Shown in pieces: positions 45,038-55,604 of a stretch of 64,000 nucleotides of DNA. The position numbers and the translations under genes were made by a program. This DNA is from Hyaloscypha bicolor E. Its lineage: Eukaryota; Ascomycota; Leotiomycetes; Helotiales; Hyaloscyphaceae. Position 1 is the stretch's first letter; each line of letters opens with the position of its first letter. Where the stretch lies: the NCBI RefSeq assembly GCF_002865645.1, contig NW_020194667.1, positions 1,883,762 through 1,947,761 on the forward strand, in the 5' to 3' direction. The notes under the pieces were generated by a model, which was not told where the DNA came from, did not search any database, and was given only the letters and a program-made list of their open reading frames with translations.

Positions 45038-47725
45038 ATGTCTTCTTCCACCGCAGCCCTTTCGAGGACCCTGAAGAACATCACCCTCACCAAAATCCGC
45101 GAGCTTGAGAAGCAGCGCAAAACATACGCTCAATCCAAGAATTCTGTTCTCGAAGCTGCTAAGAAAGTTGACGACGATCCTCGAGCAAAGATCGCTCTCT
45201 TGCTCAAAGGCGTTGAAGATTTGAACCCATCCTCCTCATCCGAAGTCGACCTCTCGAACATTCGCCGCTGGCTGGAACAATCACGCTTCGACTCTACGAT
45301 CCCGGAGACAATGATACACCAGTTTGAGGAACAACTTCGCTCGCAGCTGCATGTTCAAACTCGACGATTGGATCTGGGTGCTCTATACTCTCGTCTGTTG
45401 ACCGAATGGTTGAATCCTACCGAGTCTAGTGACGAGCAGGTTTCCTTTGAGGACCCTGAAGCACTCGACGGGTCCTTTGAGGTTGTTGAGAAAGACAGGC
45501 TCAAGCAGCTGAAGGACAAATTTTCCGCCGTGGTCTTTACACCACTGGAGACCGACGAAGTGGAAATCTCTCATCATCTCGAGAGACTTTTTGTTGGAGA
45601 TGTTGGTGCTAAGGCACTTGAAAGATTGCGTCGCAATATCGAATCGATGGGAACTTATAGGAAGAAGAACAAGGCTCCATTTGACGATCGAACCATCAGA
45701 TGGTGTTTGAAAGGGTTGCTTGTCAATGATTTGCTGCGGGACGACAAGAAAGCCATCTTGCAAGACTTCCTCCGCGATGAAGTCGCCCGAACGGAAATTT
45801 GCGATGTGTTGAATATGAAGATAGCGGACCTTAAGAATTGGGAATGGGATGCGGGAGAGGAGGGCTTGCCTGTCGAGCCTCGTCGACAACTGAATGGGAA
45901 GTATAGAATCATGATGGACGAGGATATACTGGACGCGATCTTTCTCCATTACATCGGCATGACTTGGAATGTCGGAATGAAGACTGTGCTTTGTGACGTG
46001 GCTCGGGATACCGGTATCTGGAAGCACAATGTCAATGTTCCAGAGGATGTGAAGGATCGCCGGAGATATTTTCTCGGCGATCACAGGTCAAGAAGGGAGA
46101 CCGGCACGGGAGTCGAAATGGGAAGATTGGAAACGTTCCGTGATGACTTCTTCTTGTCACAGCTTCCTTCGAAGGTCTGGCAAGGAGCTGGAGGTTATGA
46201 TGACGACGACGAGGTGGACTCGGATGATGAGGCCAATGGAATGAAGTCGCCGAAAGAGGTCAAACAGCAGCTCCTGAGACTGCTGGCGACAGAAGTGCAG
46301 CTTCAGAAAACTTTGCATGGTCAAGTTGCTGTTGTGCAGTCTGACTTCCAATGGTTCGCTACCGGCCTTTCGCACAGTACCCTCTTCGCTGTGTTGAGAT
46401 TTTGCGGAGTTGATGAAGACTGGATTTCCTTCTTCAAGAAGTTTCTTGAAGCACCATTGAATATGGGCCCTGTTTCAGAAGGGGAGCCGGATTCGGATCG
46501 ACTTCAAATAAGAAAGAGAGGTGTTCCGATGGCGCACGCTCTGGAGAAGTTCTTCGGCGAACTAGTCTTGTACTTCATGGATCTTACTGTCAATCAGGAG
46601 GCTAGCATGCTTCTCTACCGGTTCCACGATGATTTGTATCTCGTCGGAGAACCGGAAAAGTGTGCCGTTGCCTGGCAGAGCATGGAGAGATACTCAACAC
46701 TGATGGGTCTGGAGCTTAACAAATCGAAGACTGGTTCTGTGCTCTTGACCGGGGACGACTTCACCTACGAAGATTCCGAGATCGCCGCAAAACTGCCAAC
46801 TGGGTCCGTCTCAATTGGATTCTTGACTCTTGACCCTGATTCAGGAAATTGGGTCATCAATCAGAAAGATGTCTTCGCACATGTCTTGCAGTTGTCCAAG
46901 CAGCTCGCTGCTGCCCCGAGCATTCTCTCTTGGGTCCATACCTGGAACAGCTGTATCGGTCGATTCTTCAGCCACACCTTTGGTGTGCCCGCCAATTGCT
47001 TCGGAAAGGCACACGTTGATGCAATCCTGGAGACATACAAGCATATGCAAGAGTTCCTTTTCCCCGGAAACAATGTCTGCGCATACCTGAAAGGTCTGAT
47101 CGAAGAGCGATTCGGCGTCTCTGATGTCCCAGACGCGTTTATCTTCCTTCCTGAAGCCCTCGGTGGTCTCGGTGTGCGAAACCCATTCATCGACCCGTTT
47201 CTCGTCCGTGACAAGGTGTGCGAGAGCCCAGCCGCGAGAATGAAGAAGTTTCTCAAGGATGAAGACGACATGTACAATAACGCGAAAGCTGAATTTGAGG
47301 AACTGACCGAGCAAGACAGGAAGCGCCGCAAACGAGCTATCTACACAGACTCCTACGGCGAGTCTTCCATCTCCTCTGATTTGGAGAAATCTCTCGAGGC
47401 ATTCATGACCAAGGAAGAGTTCATCGCGTACCGGGAGTCGACGTCCCCAGAGCTGGCGGCGCTGTACCAGGAGCTGATGGAGGTCCCCCAAAAGAAGCGA
47501 ATTGTTACGTCAATGAGGGTCAGCAACACTGTTCAAAAGCTTGAGGAGAGCATGAACGAGGAAGGGCAGGAGAGCAAGGGAGAACTGGAGTGGTTGCTGC
47601 AGTTGTATGAGAGGGAGTTGCTAGAGAAATGCGGGGGGATGAGTATTGTGGAGAAGAATTTGCTGCCGTTGGGGATACTGACGATCTTGAGGAAGAAAAG
47701 GGTTGCTTGGCAGATGGTTCTGTGA
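45038..47725 (+). CDS. rvt: Domesticated reverse-transcriptase-related protein RVT
   Basis: One exon of 895 codons. The N-terminal part is helical and coiled-coil-like (LKNITLTKIRELEKQRKTYAQ). The centre is a polymerase core: motif-B-like RKRGVPMAHAL near residue 490 and motif C Y-R-F-H-D-D-L near 528, with two Asp as in reverse transcriptases. NKSKTG follows at the motif D position. The C-terminal region includes PEALGGLGVRNPF and is long and helical. This layout is that of the single-copy rvt genes of fungi and some other eukaryotes, which are under selection and are not transposons. No integrase, protease or endonuclease domain and no terminal repeats are present. The biological role of rvt is not settled. 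Confidence 0.88.
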   Translation: MSSSTAALSRTLKNITLTKIRELEKQRKTYAQSKNSVLEAAKKVDDDPRAKIALLLKGVEDLNPSSSSEVDLSNIRRWLEQSRFDSTIPETMIHQFEEQLRSQLHVQTRRLDLGALYSRLLTEWLNPTESSDEQVSFEDPEALDGSFEVVEKDRLKQLKDKFSAVVFTPLETDEVEISHHLERLFVGDVGAKALERLRRNIESMGTYRKKNKAPFDDRTIRWCLKGLLVNDLLRDDKKAILQDFLRDEVARTEICDVLNMKIADLKNWEWDAGEEGLPVEPRRQLNGKYRIMMDEDILDAIFLHYIGMTWNVGMKTVLCDVARDTGIWKHNVNVPEDVKDRRRYFLGDHRSRRETGTGVEMGRLETFRDDFFLSQLPSKVWQGAGGYDDDDEVDSDDEANGMKSPKEVKQQLLRLLATEVQLQKTLHGQVAVVQSDFQWFATGLSHSTLFAVLRFCGVDEDWISFFKKFLEAPLNMGPVSEGEPDSDRLQIRKRGVPMAHALEKFFGELVLYFMDLTVNQEASMLLYRFHDDLYLVGEPEKCAVAWQSMERYSTLMGLELNKSKTGSVLLTGDDFTYEDSEIAAKLPTGSVSIGFLTLDPDSGNWVINQKDVFAHVLQLSKQLAAAPSILSWVHTWNSCIGRFFSHTFGVPANCFGKAHVDAILETYKHMQEFLFPGNNVCAYLKGLIEERFGVSDVPDAFIFLPEALGGLGVRNPFIDPFLVRDKVCESPAARMKKFLKDEDDMYNNAKAEFEELTEQDRKRRKRAIYTDSYGESSISSDLEKSLEAFMTKEEFIAYRESTSPELAALYQELMEVPQKKRIVTSMRVSNTVQKLEESMNEEGQESKGELEWLLQLYERELLEKCGGMSIVEKNLLPLGILTILRKKRVAWQMVL

Positions 47726-48510
47726 GGGGTAATTGGTATTATAGGTAGCCATCAAAAAGTTTTCAGTGGGAGAATCGAGAAATGTCCACGCCTGGTTGGT
47801 ACCTTATTCTGAGAAGTCGTCCAACTTTGCAGCAATGCATCAAGTCTTCACCATGCATTTTCTCCTAATTTCAAGACAAGACACTGGATCTGGTTAACGG
47901 CTAGACTCCTTACTTTTCTGATGTTAAATCCCGTTGTCACTCGAGCTCCATGGTGGAGTTCGTCCCGGCTTCTGAATATCCGTTTCCCACATGTATGTGC
48001 GGCAATGATCTTTCCCCCGCCCCCCACTTATTAGGATCCCAGCCCCAAGGTTACTTTGCACGCGAACACGGGCATGTCTATCAACGGTGTCCCTCTGTCC
48101 CTTCTACCTCTTGCATGTTGACCCGAACGGTAGTACTGTTTCTTCGTATGCATATCAGTCTGGAACTCCCGATATGGCGAAGATCGACCGTATAAATAAC
48201 TGTAGTAGTATTTTAGCTGTACCTCGAACAAACCATAGCCTGTCAAGACCTGAATTTTCGATAATCGTTCTCAGTGATGTGGCTCTGTCTTTATCTTAGC
48301 TAAACTAAATTCAATGTTGAACTTGTACTTTGTTCTCTTTTAGGTATATGAGAATTTGTTGTAGTATTCTTTAGTACTTTACTTAGAAAGGTGGGTCTGT
48401 AATTAGATTATATATAACTAGCGGGCTGTATCTTAAGGGTATCTGTCAACCAGAAAGAACTGAACACATGCCGCTGGATTCTCTAAGCCCACATGCCTGG
48501 GAAAGCAGCG
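47726..48510. other. Convergent 3' flanks of rvt and sugar porter
   Basis: 785 bases with no gene recognised. The half toward the transporter is AT-rich. Confidence 0.4.
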
Positions 48511-50342
48511 TCACACAGCCTCCCCTTCAACCTTCGGCTTGGCCTCCGTATCCGTGGCCACAGGACTCGGTTCCATCTCATTGAGAGGCTCAGTAATCGG
48601 AGCCTTATGCAAATCATCCGGCAGCGTACCCAACGCCCTCTCCCCAAACAAAAGATCGATATCCTCTAAACTAATCTGTTTCGTCTCTTTAAAGAAGAAG
48701 AAGACGATGGGGAAGGTCACGGCGATGTTCCAAGCAACGAACAGGAAGTAAAATTTCCAAGTCAATGCTTTGAGAGCGGTTGGCGAAACTTGTGCCCAGA
48801 AGGTGGAAACCTGGGTATTGTTAGGAGATATAGGGAAATGAAGGGGAGGGGAGGGGAGGGGAGGACGTACAAGCCAGTTCCCGATTCCGGTTGCGAAGGC
48901 ATTCCCGCGGGCGCGGATTTGCATGGGCATTACCTCTGCCATGTAGACCCAGGATATCGGTCCCCAAGAGACTATAAGAGTTATAGTCATTCCGCTTTCG
49001 AAGGGTACCCAGGGAGAACTTACGAGAAAATATGACCGTCACACAGAAGAGGAAGAAGACACCGGCAATCGAGAGTCCGTTTTGGGGAGCTTCGGTGTTA
49101 ATCTGACTGTTGACGATGGCTTCGCAGATCAACGCAATTGTGATGCCGATCGTTCCCCAGAGCAGTGGCTTGCGTCGCCCGACCCGGTCGATGAGGAAGA
49201 TAATGAAGATGAGATCTGGAAGGATCATGTTAGCGCGATTGACTTGGAAATCACGGATATACAAAACTTACTTGCGAGAGGACCCATGCAATTGTAGATT
49301 CCGGCGACCAGCAAATTCCTGTTTCCTACGATACCCAAGGCTTTATACATGCTGGTTTGATAGTATCCGATGACATCTGAAAGGCGTTAGCGGTGATTTT
49401 GATTTGGAGTTGAGAACGTACTGATCCCAGTAAACTGGGTGAAAACTTGCACTGCAACACCATGCATCAATCGGGTTCTCCACTGGGGGACCGTAAACAT
49501 GACGCTCCACCCTGGTACAGTAATTGCCTTCTCTGCAGCAATAGTCGTTTTGATTTCGTGGTATTCGCGTTGGATATACTCCTCATTTGAGCCATTGTAG
49601 TGGAGTTTGCGGAGGACTTTCAATGCTTCGTCCTCTCTATCCGTTTCCATGAGATGACGTGGAGATTCTGGGAAGAACATGATTCCCAAAGCTAGAATGG
49701 AGCAAGGCAAGACTTGGAATGCGAGAGGTAGACGCCATTGGATGCTGCTGTCAGCCGAGGCAGTTCCAGAACCGTAACCGACCCAGGTTGAACTATGTCT
49801 TCGTCAGAAAGGTTACCGAAATGCTGGAAACATAATAATCTTACACGATGAACCCAATGCCGATCATTTGCTGCGAGAGTCCAACGATAAATCCTCGGAT
49901 CTTGGGATCCGCGCACTCCGAGTTGTACACCGGTACCGCCATGGACAGAAGACCGACAGCCCATCCGGTGAAAATCCGACCAACGAGAATCATGGCAAGA
50001 TTCTGAGCTGTGCATTGAAGAATAGCTCCAACGAGACAGATGAGGGCTCCCATGAGAATTGTTAATTTTCTTCCGAACCGATCCATCGTGAGGCCCCCTT
50101 GAAGCGCTCCAAAAACCGCGCCTCCATTGAAGGTAGAGTTGATAGCTCCGATAATATCAGAATCTGAAGTCGTGTGGAAGAAGGCCAAAAAGTTCTTCGA
50201 GGCAATAACATCTGTCATTACACCTGCATCGTATCCGAACAAGAATGATCTAAAGACTGTGAGTATTGGCAGCTCATGGTGGGAAGGTAACTTACCCCGT
50301 GCTGGCAAAAATTGCTAGCGAGATCATAAAAACTTTCCCCAT
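48511..50342 (-). CDS. MFS sugar porter
   Basis: Seven exons give 506 codons: 50342-50296, 50249-49845, 49792-49422, 49376-49272, 49215-49024, 48971-48871 and 48810-48511. Sugar-porter signatures are all present: GSFLFGYDAGVMTDV in helix 1, MDRFGRK in the 2-3 loop, PVYNSECADPKIRG, the P-E-S-P-R-H-L motif after helix 6, QVFTQFTGINVIGYY in helix 7, DRVGRRKPLLWG and the FFFKETKQISLEDID end. Twelve helices are expected. Family members import hexoses, pentoses or related compounds at the plasma membrane; the substrate cannot be read here. The sixth intron (48870-48811) carries a GGGGA repeat run on the + strand. The gene diverges from the disrupted hydrolase gene at 51412. Confidence 0.92.
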
Positions 50343-51411
50343 ATTTCCAAGTTCAAGTTTTCAATGCAGATGTAAAAGCTTGCTGCAAAATGATAACGGT
50401 TGAAAAAAGGACATTCAGCCTGTTATTTATAGTCGAATTTTTCGCCGGGGGCAAGAATCTGGGGTCGTCCCGCTCTGGGTTACCCTGGCCTGCAACAGCT
50501 GACAGTTTCAAAAACTGGCTGGGGAGGAAAAATTTTGACCCCGCTTTTGGAAATAACGATTTCTCCATGGCTAGAAAACCTCGGAAATCCATAATTGTTC
50601 CGCAGAGACCTTTATCGCCCCATCATTTTGCAGAGTACTGGTGAACGCAAGGGGGAATGGGCCGGAAGCCGTAACACATGACACAAGCATAGAAAGATCC
50701 AGGAAACAATTAGAGCGCTTGAACCACGATATATTTCTTTGAGGAAGGCCCGCAGGACCAATCCTGCAGTCAAAAAGATCACCTGCTTTTGAGGTTGGTA
50801 GCTGACGAGATCAAAATAGACCGCCGAAGGCATGCGCCACTGACGAATGAGCTTCGAACCTGGATCAGCCACTGCTGGCCCGGACGGCTGCCCCATGCCA
50901 GCCAGGTTACATACTCACTAGGCGCAGCTGTCGAGGTCTTCTCGCTCCCTTCTAACCCAGTAGGCCGACTCTCCAGCTTGAAACTATGCGCATCAGCGAT
51001 TCAGCAGCCACGGGTTGCAAAATCAGCTCTATGAGCTACGCGTGTAAACGACTTTCCGATTCGATGTCTAAGCTGTTTGAATCCTTCATATTCTTTAGGC
51101 GAGATGCATTTCTGAAGTAATAGTCGGACTTCACGTCGCGACTAGTACCAGCTTCACGGAAAACCCGGGGGAAGCGTCTGTTAGCGCTAGACTATTTCTA
51201 GCCTAGACAAGTTCTGGCAATGGCCCGATATTCTACCGAGAAAATAGGGGCAGATAGGGGCAAACAGAGGGTGAAGCGAGCTGGTCTCTCCCAAGCGAGC
51301 GGCGCAGTCGATCATCAACATCTCGAGGGCCGTCAACGCGACATCACTTCTCTCAATCCATCAACAGTCAACCTTGATCCTCCAACTCCAACGCATCGCA
51401 TTGCCTTAACA
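50343..51411. promoter_or_regulatory. Divergent upstream region, sugar porter / hydrolase
   Basis: 1.07 kb between two divergent starts. No clear motif was seen. The DNA looks ordinary right up to the element boundary at 51448. Confidence 0.35.
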
Positions 51412-51443
51412 ATGAATTCCCTCGAGCGCGAACTGCGTGTAGC

Positions 51444-51448
51444 GACCG
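51444..51448 (+). repeat. Target-site duplication GACCG, left copy
   Basis: The five bases just outside the left inverted repeat are the same as those just outside the right one. Only one copy is needed to restore the host reading frame. Confidence 0.85.
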
Positions 51449-51511
51449 TACTGAGGCCCACAGCTAGCTAGCGGACAAATCCGAGAAGCGAAAAGTGATT
51501 TTCTGATTTTC
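51449..51511 (+). repeat. Left terminal inverted repeat
   Basis: It starts TACTGAGGCC, has eight partly different bases, then 45 bases (51467-51511) that match the right end exactly, including GCTAGCGGACAAATCC. A C14 run lies just inside at 51539-51552. Confidence 0.9.
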
Positions 51512-52261
51512 TGATTTTCGCACTGGCGCCCCCGCACACCCCCCCCCCCCCCTCCTCCCCAAGGCAGAATTCCTAATTAGGGGTATAGCACCCATACGTG
51601 ACTTTCGGCTTGGATAACGCAATAATAGTAAGGCTGCTTGCTTGTCTAATTAACGAAGTAAGAGCCCATACTACCGCGTAAAATCGTACCAAAATTAGAC
51701 CGGATAGTATAATATAAAATTAAGTATTTATTACAAATTACTATAGTCAGGTAACCACAGGCTATAAGCCCTTCTAGGATAATGCTATTAACAGGGTCTA
51801 ATAACTTCCTTAATATTCCCGAGGTTAGAAATAAGAAAATTAAACTATTAAAATAACTAAGAAGCTAGCTAATTACTTTTTTTTAGTAATTAATTAATAA
51901 AATCATATAGAAATAATATTACTCGAGTTTTTTAGTACTTATATTACTAGAAAGTATATCATAATAGTAAAGCATATCCTGAACTTAACCTTTATTAAAA
52001 TAACTTAGTAGATTTTATTAAAATAATACTACGACTTTTAATAAATCTATTACTATATTACAAAGCTATTACTAAATAAGCTTATATAAATATTAATTAA
52101 GAAGAAATTGCAAATAGATTAAAAGATTTATATGAAATCTTAGTTAATCTATATATGGTCTAATAGTAACTATAAGAATAAAATATCTAAATATATACTT
52201 AAATAGTAAATATGCCTTTTCTTCGTATATAGATTATAATCCTGTATTATCTGGGAGATAT

Positions 52262-53560
52262 AGATAAGGAAATACTTAAGGATCTTGAGGATTATGGTTA
52301 TATAGCTTTAATTACTAGAGTTATTCATATATATAAGAAGCTTGGTCTTATTTGCTATATAACTATAATAGATAGGCAAGTAGTAGACAAGTAACTATTT
52401 ATAATACTATAGAGTAAGCTAAATAATAGGCAGATTACAGGTTATAAACGGCAGTATTTATATATATACTTCTATTAATAAGATTTACTAGTAACCCGGT
52501 TAGTCTTTCTATACTTTACTATTTTGCCCTAGCTTAGAAAATTAGGGCCTTATTTACTAATATATTTTATTATTTATAGAGAGAGCTTATATATAATATT
52601 ATAACTTCTAGATCCCGAGGTAATTATACTATAAATATAATAGATATAGTCTAAGAAAAGAGAATATATTATACCTGGGCCAGACTAGATTTAGTTAATT
52701 AATAGATATAATAAGCTATTACTATTTGGGATCGAGATATATGTTTATATTAATACTTATTTACGTAATATTATCTAGGTATATATTAGAATCTCTAATT
52801 AGACTACTTATTTAGTTATATAATAGTATCTTTAGATTTATACTCAAATAAGCTACTACCCTTACTTCTTTAGGGCTAATTAAGGCTCTAAACTCTCTCT
52901 TATTACCGAAACATACTTTATATTCTTATAAATAGCCGATCTATTAGTTATATATATAGAGAACTATTTTATTTCTAGGAAAAGTACTAAGAATTAGCGG
53001 ATTAAATCCTAGTAGCAAGAGCTTTAAAAGAGCTAGCTATACTAGTAATACGTAAGTAATTCTATTTCCCTATATCTGCCCCTTATTCTTTCTATTATTA
53101 GAAGGAAGTATTAGGTACTAATAATTATACTGCTTTTTATTAAGGCTATTAGGTCTAATATTATAGTACTAGATTATATAACTAATTCTAATTAGTATAT
53201 ATAGAACTACTTTCAGGAACTGGCTTATATTAGGGGTTATAATTACTAATACTTATAGGACCGGATTATTTTACTAGTACTTTATATATAGCAGATCCAA
53301 AATGAGATATATAAGTTTATAGATTTATAAAATATTTATAGAATTAGAAAAGATAGATCTAGGCCTAATATAGTAGCTAGTAAGTTATTTAAACTATATA
53401 TGAGGCCCCTAGGCGGGATATAATACTAGGGTTACCCTATAAATATAAAGCTTTATAATATAATCCTTAATAATTACTTAGTTTAAGATAAGTAATATAA
53501 TCTTATATAGCTCTATATAAATAGTTTACTTATATACTAATATAGATATTAATGAGTTTT
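52262..53560 (+). pseudogene. RIP-damaged integrase-core gene
   Basis: One plus-strand frame reads through to about 53040 with stops that are nearly all TAA or TAG, where Gln, Trp or Arg would be expected. Readable blocks are KLLLFGIEIYVYINTY, YYPYFFRANQGSKLSLITET, SRKSTKN before RIKS, and later NIYRIRKDRSRPN and KLFKLYMRP. These align in order with fungal integrase-core (rve-like DDE) proteins: the FGIEIYAxIDAYSR block, the RSDxGxET block, the STKNQRIE block and the LWNxHRIRxxxxRP tail. The two Asp positions now read Asn (INTY, RANQG) and the Glu position reads Lys (RIKS). All three are G-to-A changes. A possible intron or gap lies near 53040-53180. Confidence 0.65.
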
Positions 53561-55148
53561 TACCGAGAGAAATACTAGAATAGTACTATTAGAAGCTTAT
53601 ATCTTATAATATAAATATAGCTAATATTTATATAAAAGATACTAATAGAAACGGTAACTAACTATATATTTAAGCTTACTACTAGCTCTAATATATAGTC
53701 CGGATACATATAGCCTTAGGGTAGCTACTAATATTAAGAAAGTCCGAAAAGCCGACTAGTAGATATAATACTACTATTATATAAAATAGAATCCTCAAGT
53801 AAGTTATTCTAATAAATATAGAGTATATAAATAATATATAGGCCAGAAAAATACCCGTATAGTTCCTAATAGTCTAGGACTTTACCTAGAAATAGCCCTT
53901 TATTAGTAATACTTCTAATAATATAGGGTAATTAAATAAGCCGGTTATAAAATAACTAGATATATTAAGATAGATATTATTTATTATTAAATATATTATT
54001 TTCGAAACTTTCTTTTTACTTTTGAGAGTAGTATTAATAGAATTATTAAGTTTATCTATTATATAAATATTCTATATCCTCAAATTCTTATCTCTTAAAA
54101 TAGTACTACTATTTCTCAAAACCTGCCCTAATATTATATGTTCTATAGCCAAATACTAATATAATAATATCTAATATTATAAGTTCTATTAATTTACTAA
54201 TAATAAATATAATATAGAGGCTATTGCTTTACTTACCCAGAGTAGTAATACTAGTAAACTTAAACCTTATAGCTCTAAAATTCCGTTCGTATCTATCTTC
54301 CTTTTTATACCTAAAATACTTTAGATCCCTAGCTCTTTTTAGTATCCTTATCCTATATCTTTTCTTCTAGAAATATCTACTATACCTATTCTTCTAGTTA
54401 TTATTACTATATAGTTACCAGGTACTAGTTCTATTTTATCTCAGGCTCCTCTTGCTCTAATAGCCCTATAACTACTCCCTTCTGTATTTCCTTTTATTAT
54501 AAGCTATATTACTTGACCTAATTACTTTTCTAGTAATACTTATATTACTATATAAGCTTAACGGGCTATAAATATAAGAGTTATTCAGGCTACTACCCAG
54601 GCTATAGCTCCTTATACTAGTAATAGGCTACCTAAAGTCCTTTAAGATCTTATAAATTAAAATATAGCCGGATCTAGTTTTATAGAATTACAAACCGTAA
54701 TTTTATAGCTAGTTCTCTATAAGTAGGCATTTAATAATATAAAGAATTAGAGAGCTAAGTAAAGAACTATCTAACTTTCTAAAGAAATTAGTAGTAAGTT
54801 TTCTTTTATTTCTTTTACTAGATTCTCTATATGAATTCTAATAGATATTTTTTAATAGATAGTTTTTAATTTAAAATAAATAATTAAGTCTTTTCTACTC
54901 TTTCTAATATAGTTTCTTAGTAGCTACTCCCTTACTTCTTTCTCTATATTAGTAGACCTACCCGCTATTATTAATTTATTAATAATATAAATAAACTAGT
55001 ATTCTATACTAGTTCTAATAATAAAAGAGCCCAGGAACTTATAGTCTTACCAGGTTCTATTTAAATTATTTTTAATCTTTCCTACTATAGTATATATCTA
55101 GATCCTAAGGGTATCTGGATAATTTTCCTTATTTTATACTAGGATAAA

Positions 55149-55274
55149 ACTTTATATAAAAATATTTATCTTAAAATTACTTATAAAGAGCTAGAAAATA
55201 CTTAGAAAAAGACTTTATATAAAGATCTCTATCTTAAAATTATTTATAAAGAGCTAGAAAATACTTAGAAAATA
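55149..55274 (+). repeat. 63-bp tandem duplication inside the element
   Basis: Two adjacent copies begin ACTTTATATAAA and end AAAGAGCTAGAAAATACTTAG. They differ at a few sites. Confidence 0.7.
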
Positions 55275-55579
55275 TAGTAATTTAAGGAGATTAAATAATA
55301 AACTAAGGAGGCCCAGAGAGCCCAGGAAAGTATTACCCGCTAGTATAGGTATAAGACTTTAAGAGTAAGAAGAAATCTAATAAACCGGTAAGCAAATAAA
55401 GATATATATATAATTCTCTCCTTTAATTCTGGCTCCTATTCTTTATTTCTTTTATAGATTCTTTTTTGTTTTTAGGTTTAATTAACTTATATATACCAGG
55501 ATTCTTCTCTATTTACTAATTTCTAGGAGCTATAAGATAATATAGAAAGTACTACTAAAAGTATTACTAAAGCTAATCC

Positions 55580-55604
55580 TAATAATAATAATAATAATAA
55601 TAAT
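55580..55604 (+). repeat. (AAT)n microsatellite
   Basis: Eight AAT units in a row inside the element, followed by AGTAAT. Confidence 0.8.

Noticed and set aside
46841..47491. Long antisense frame (216 codons) within rvt
   Set aside because: It is a shadow of the conserved rvt frame on the other strand and has no family resemblance.
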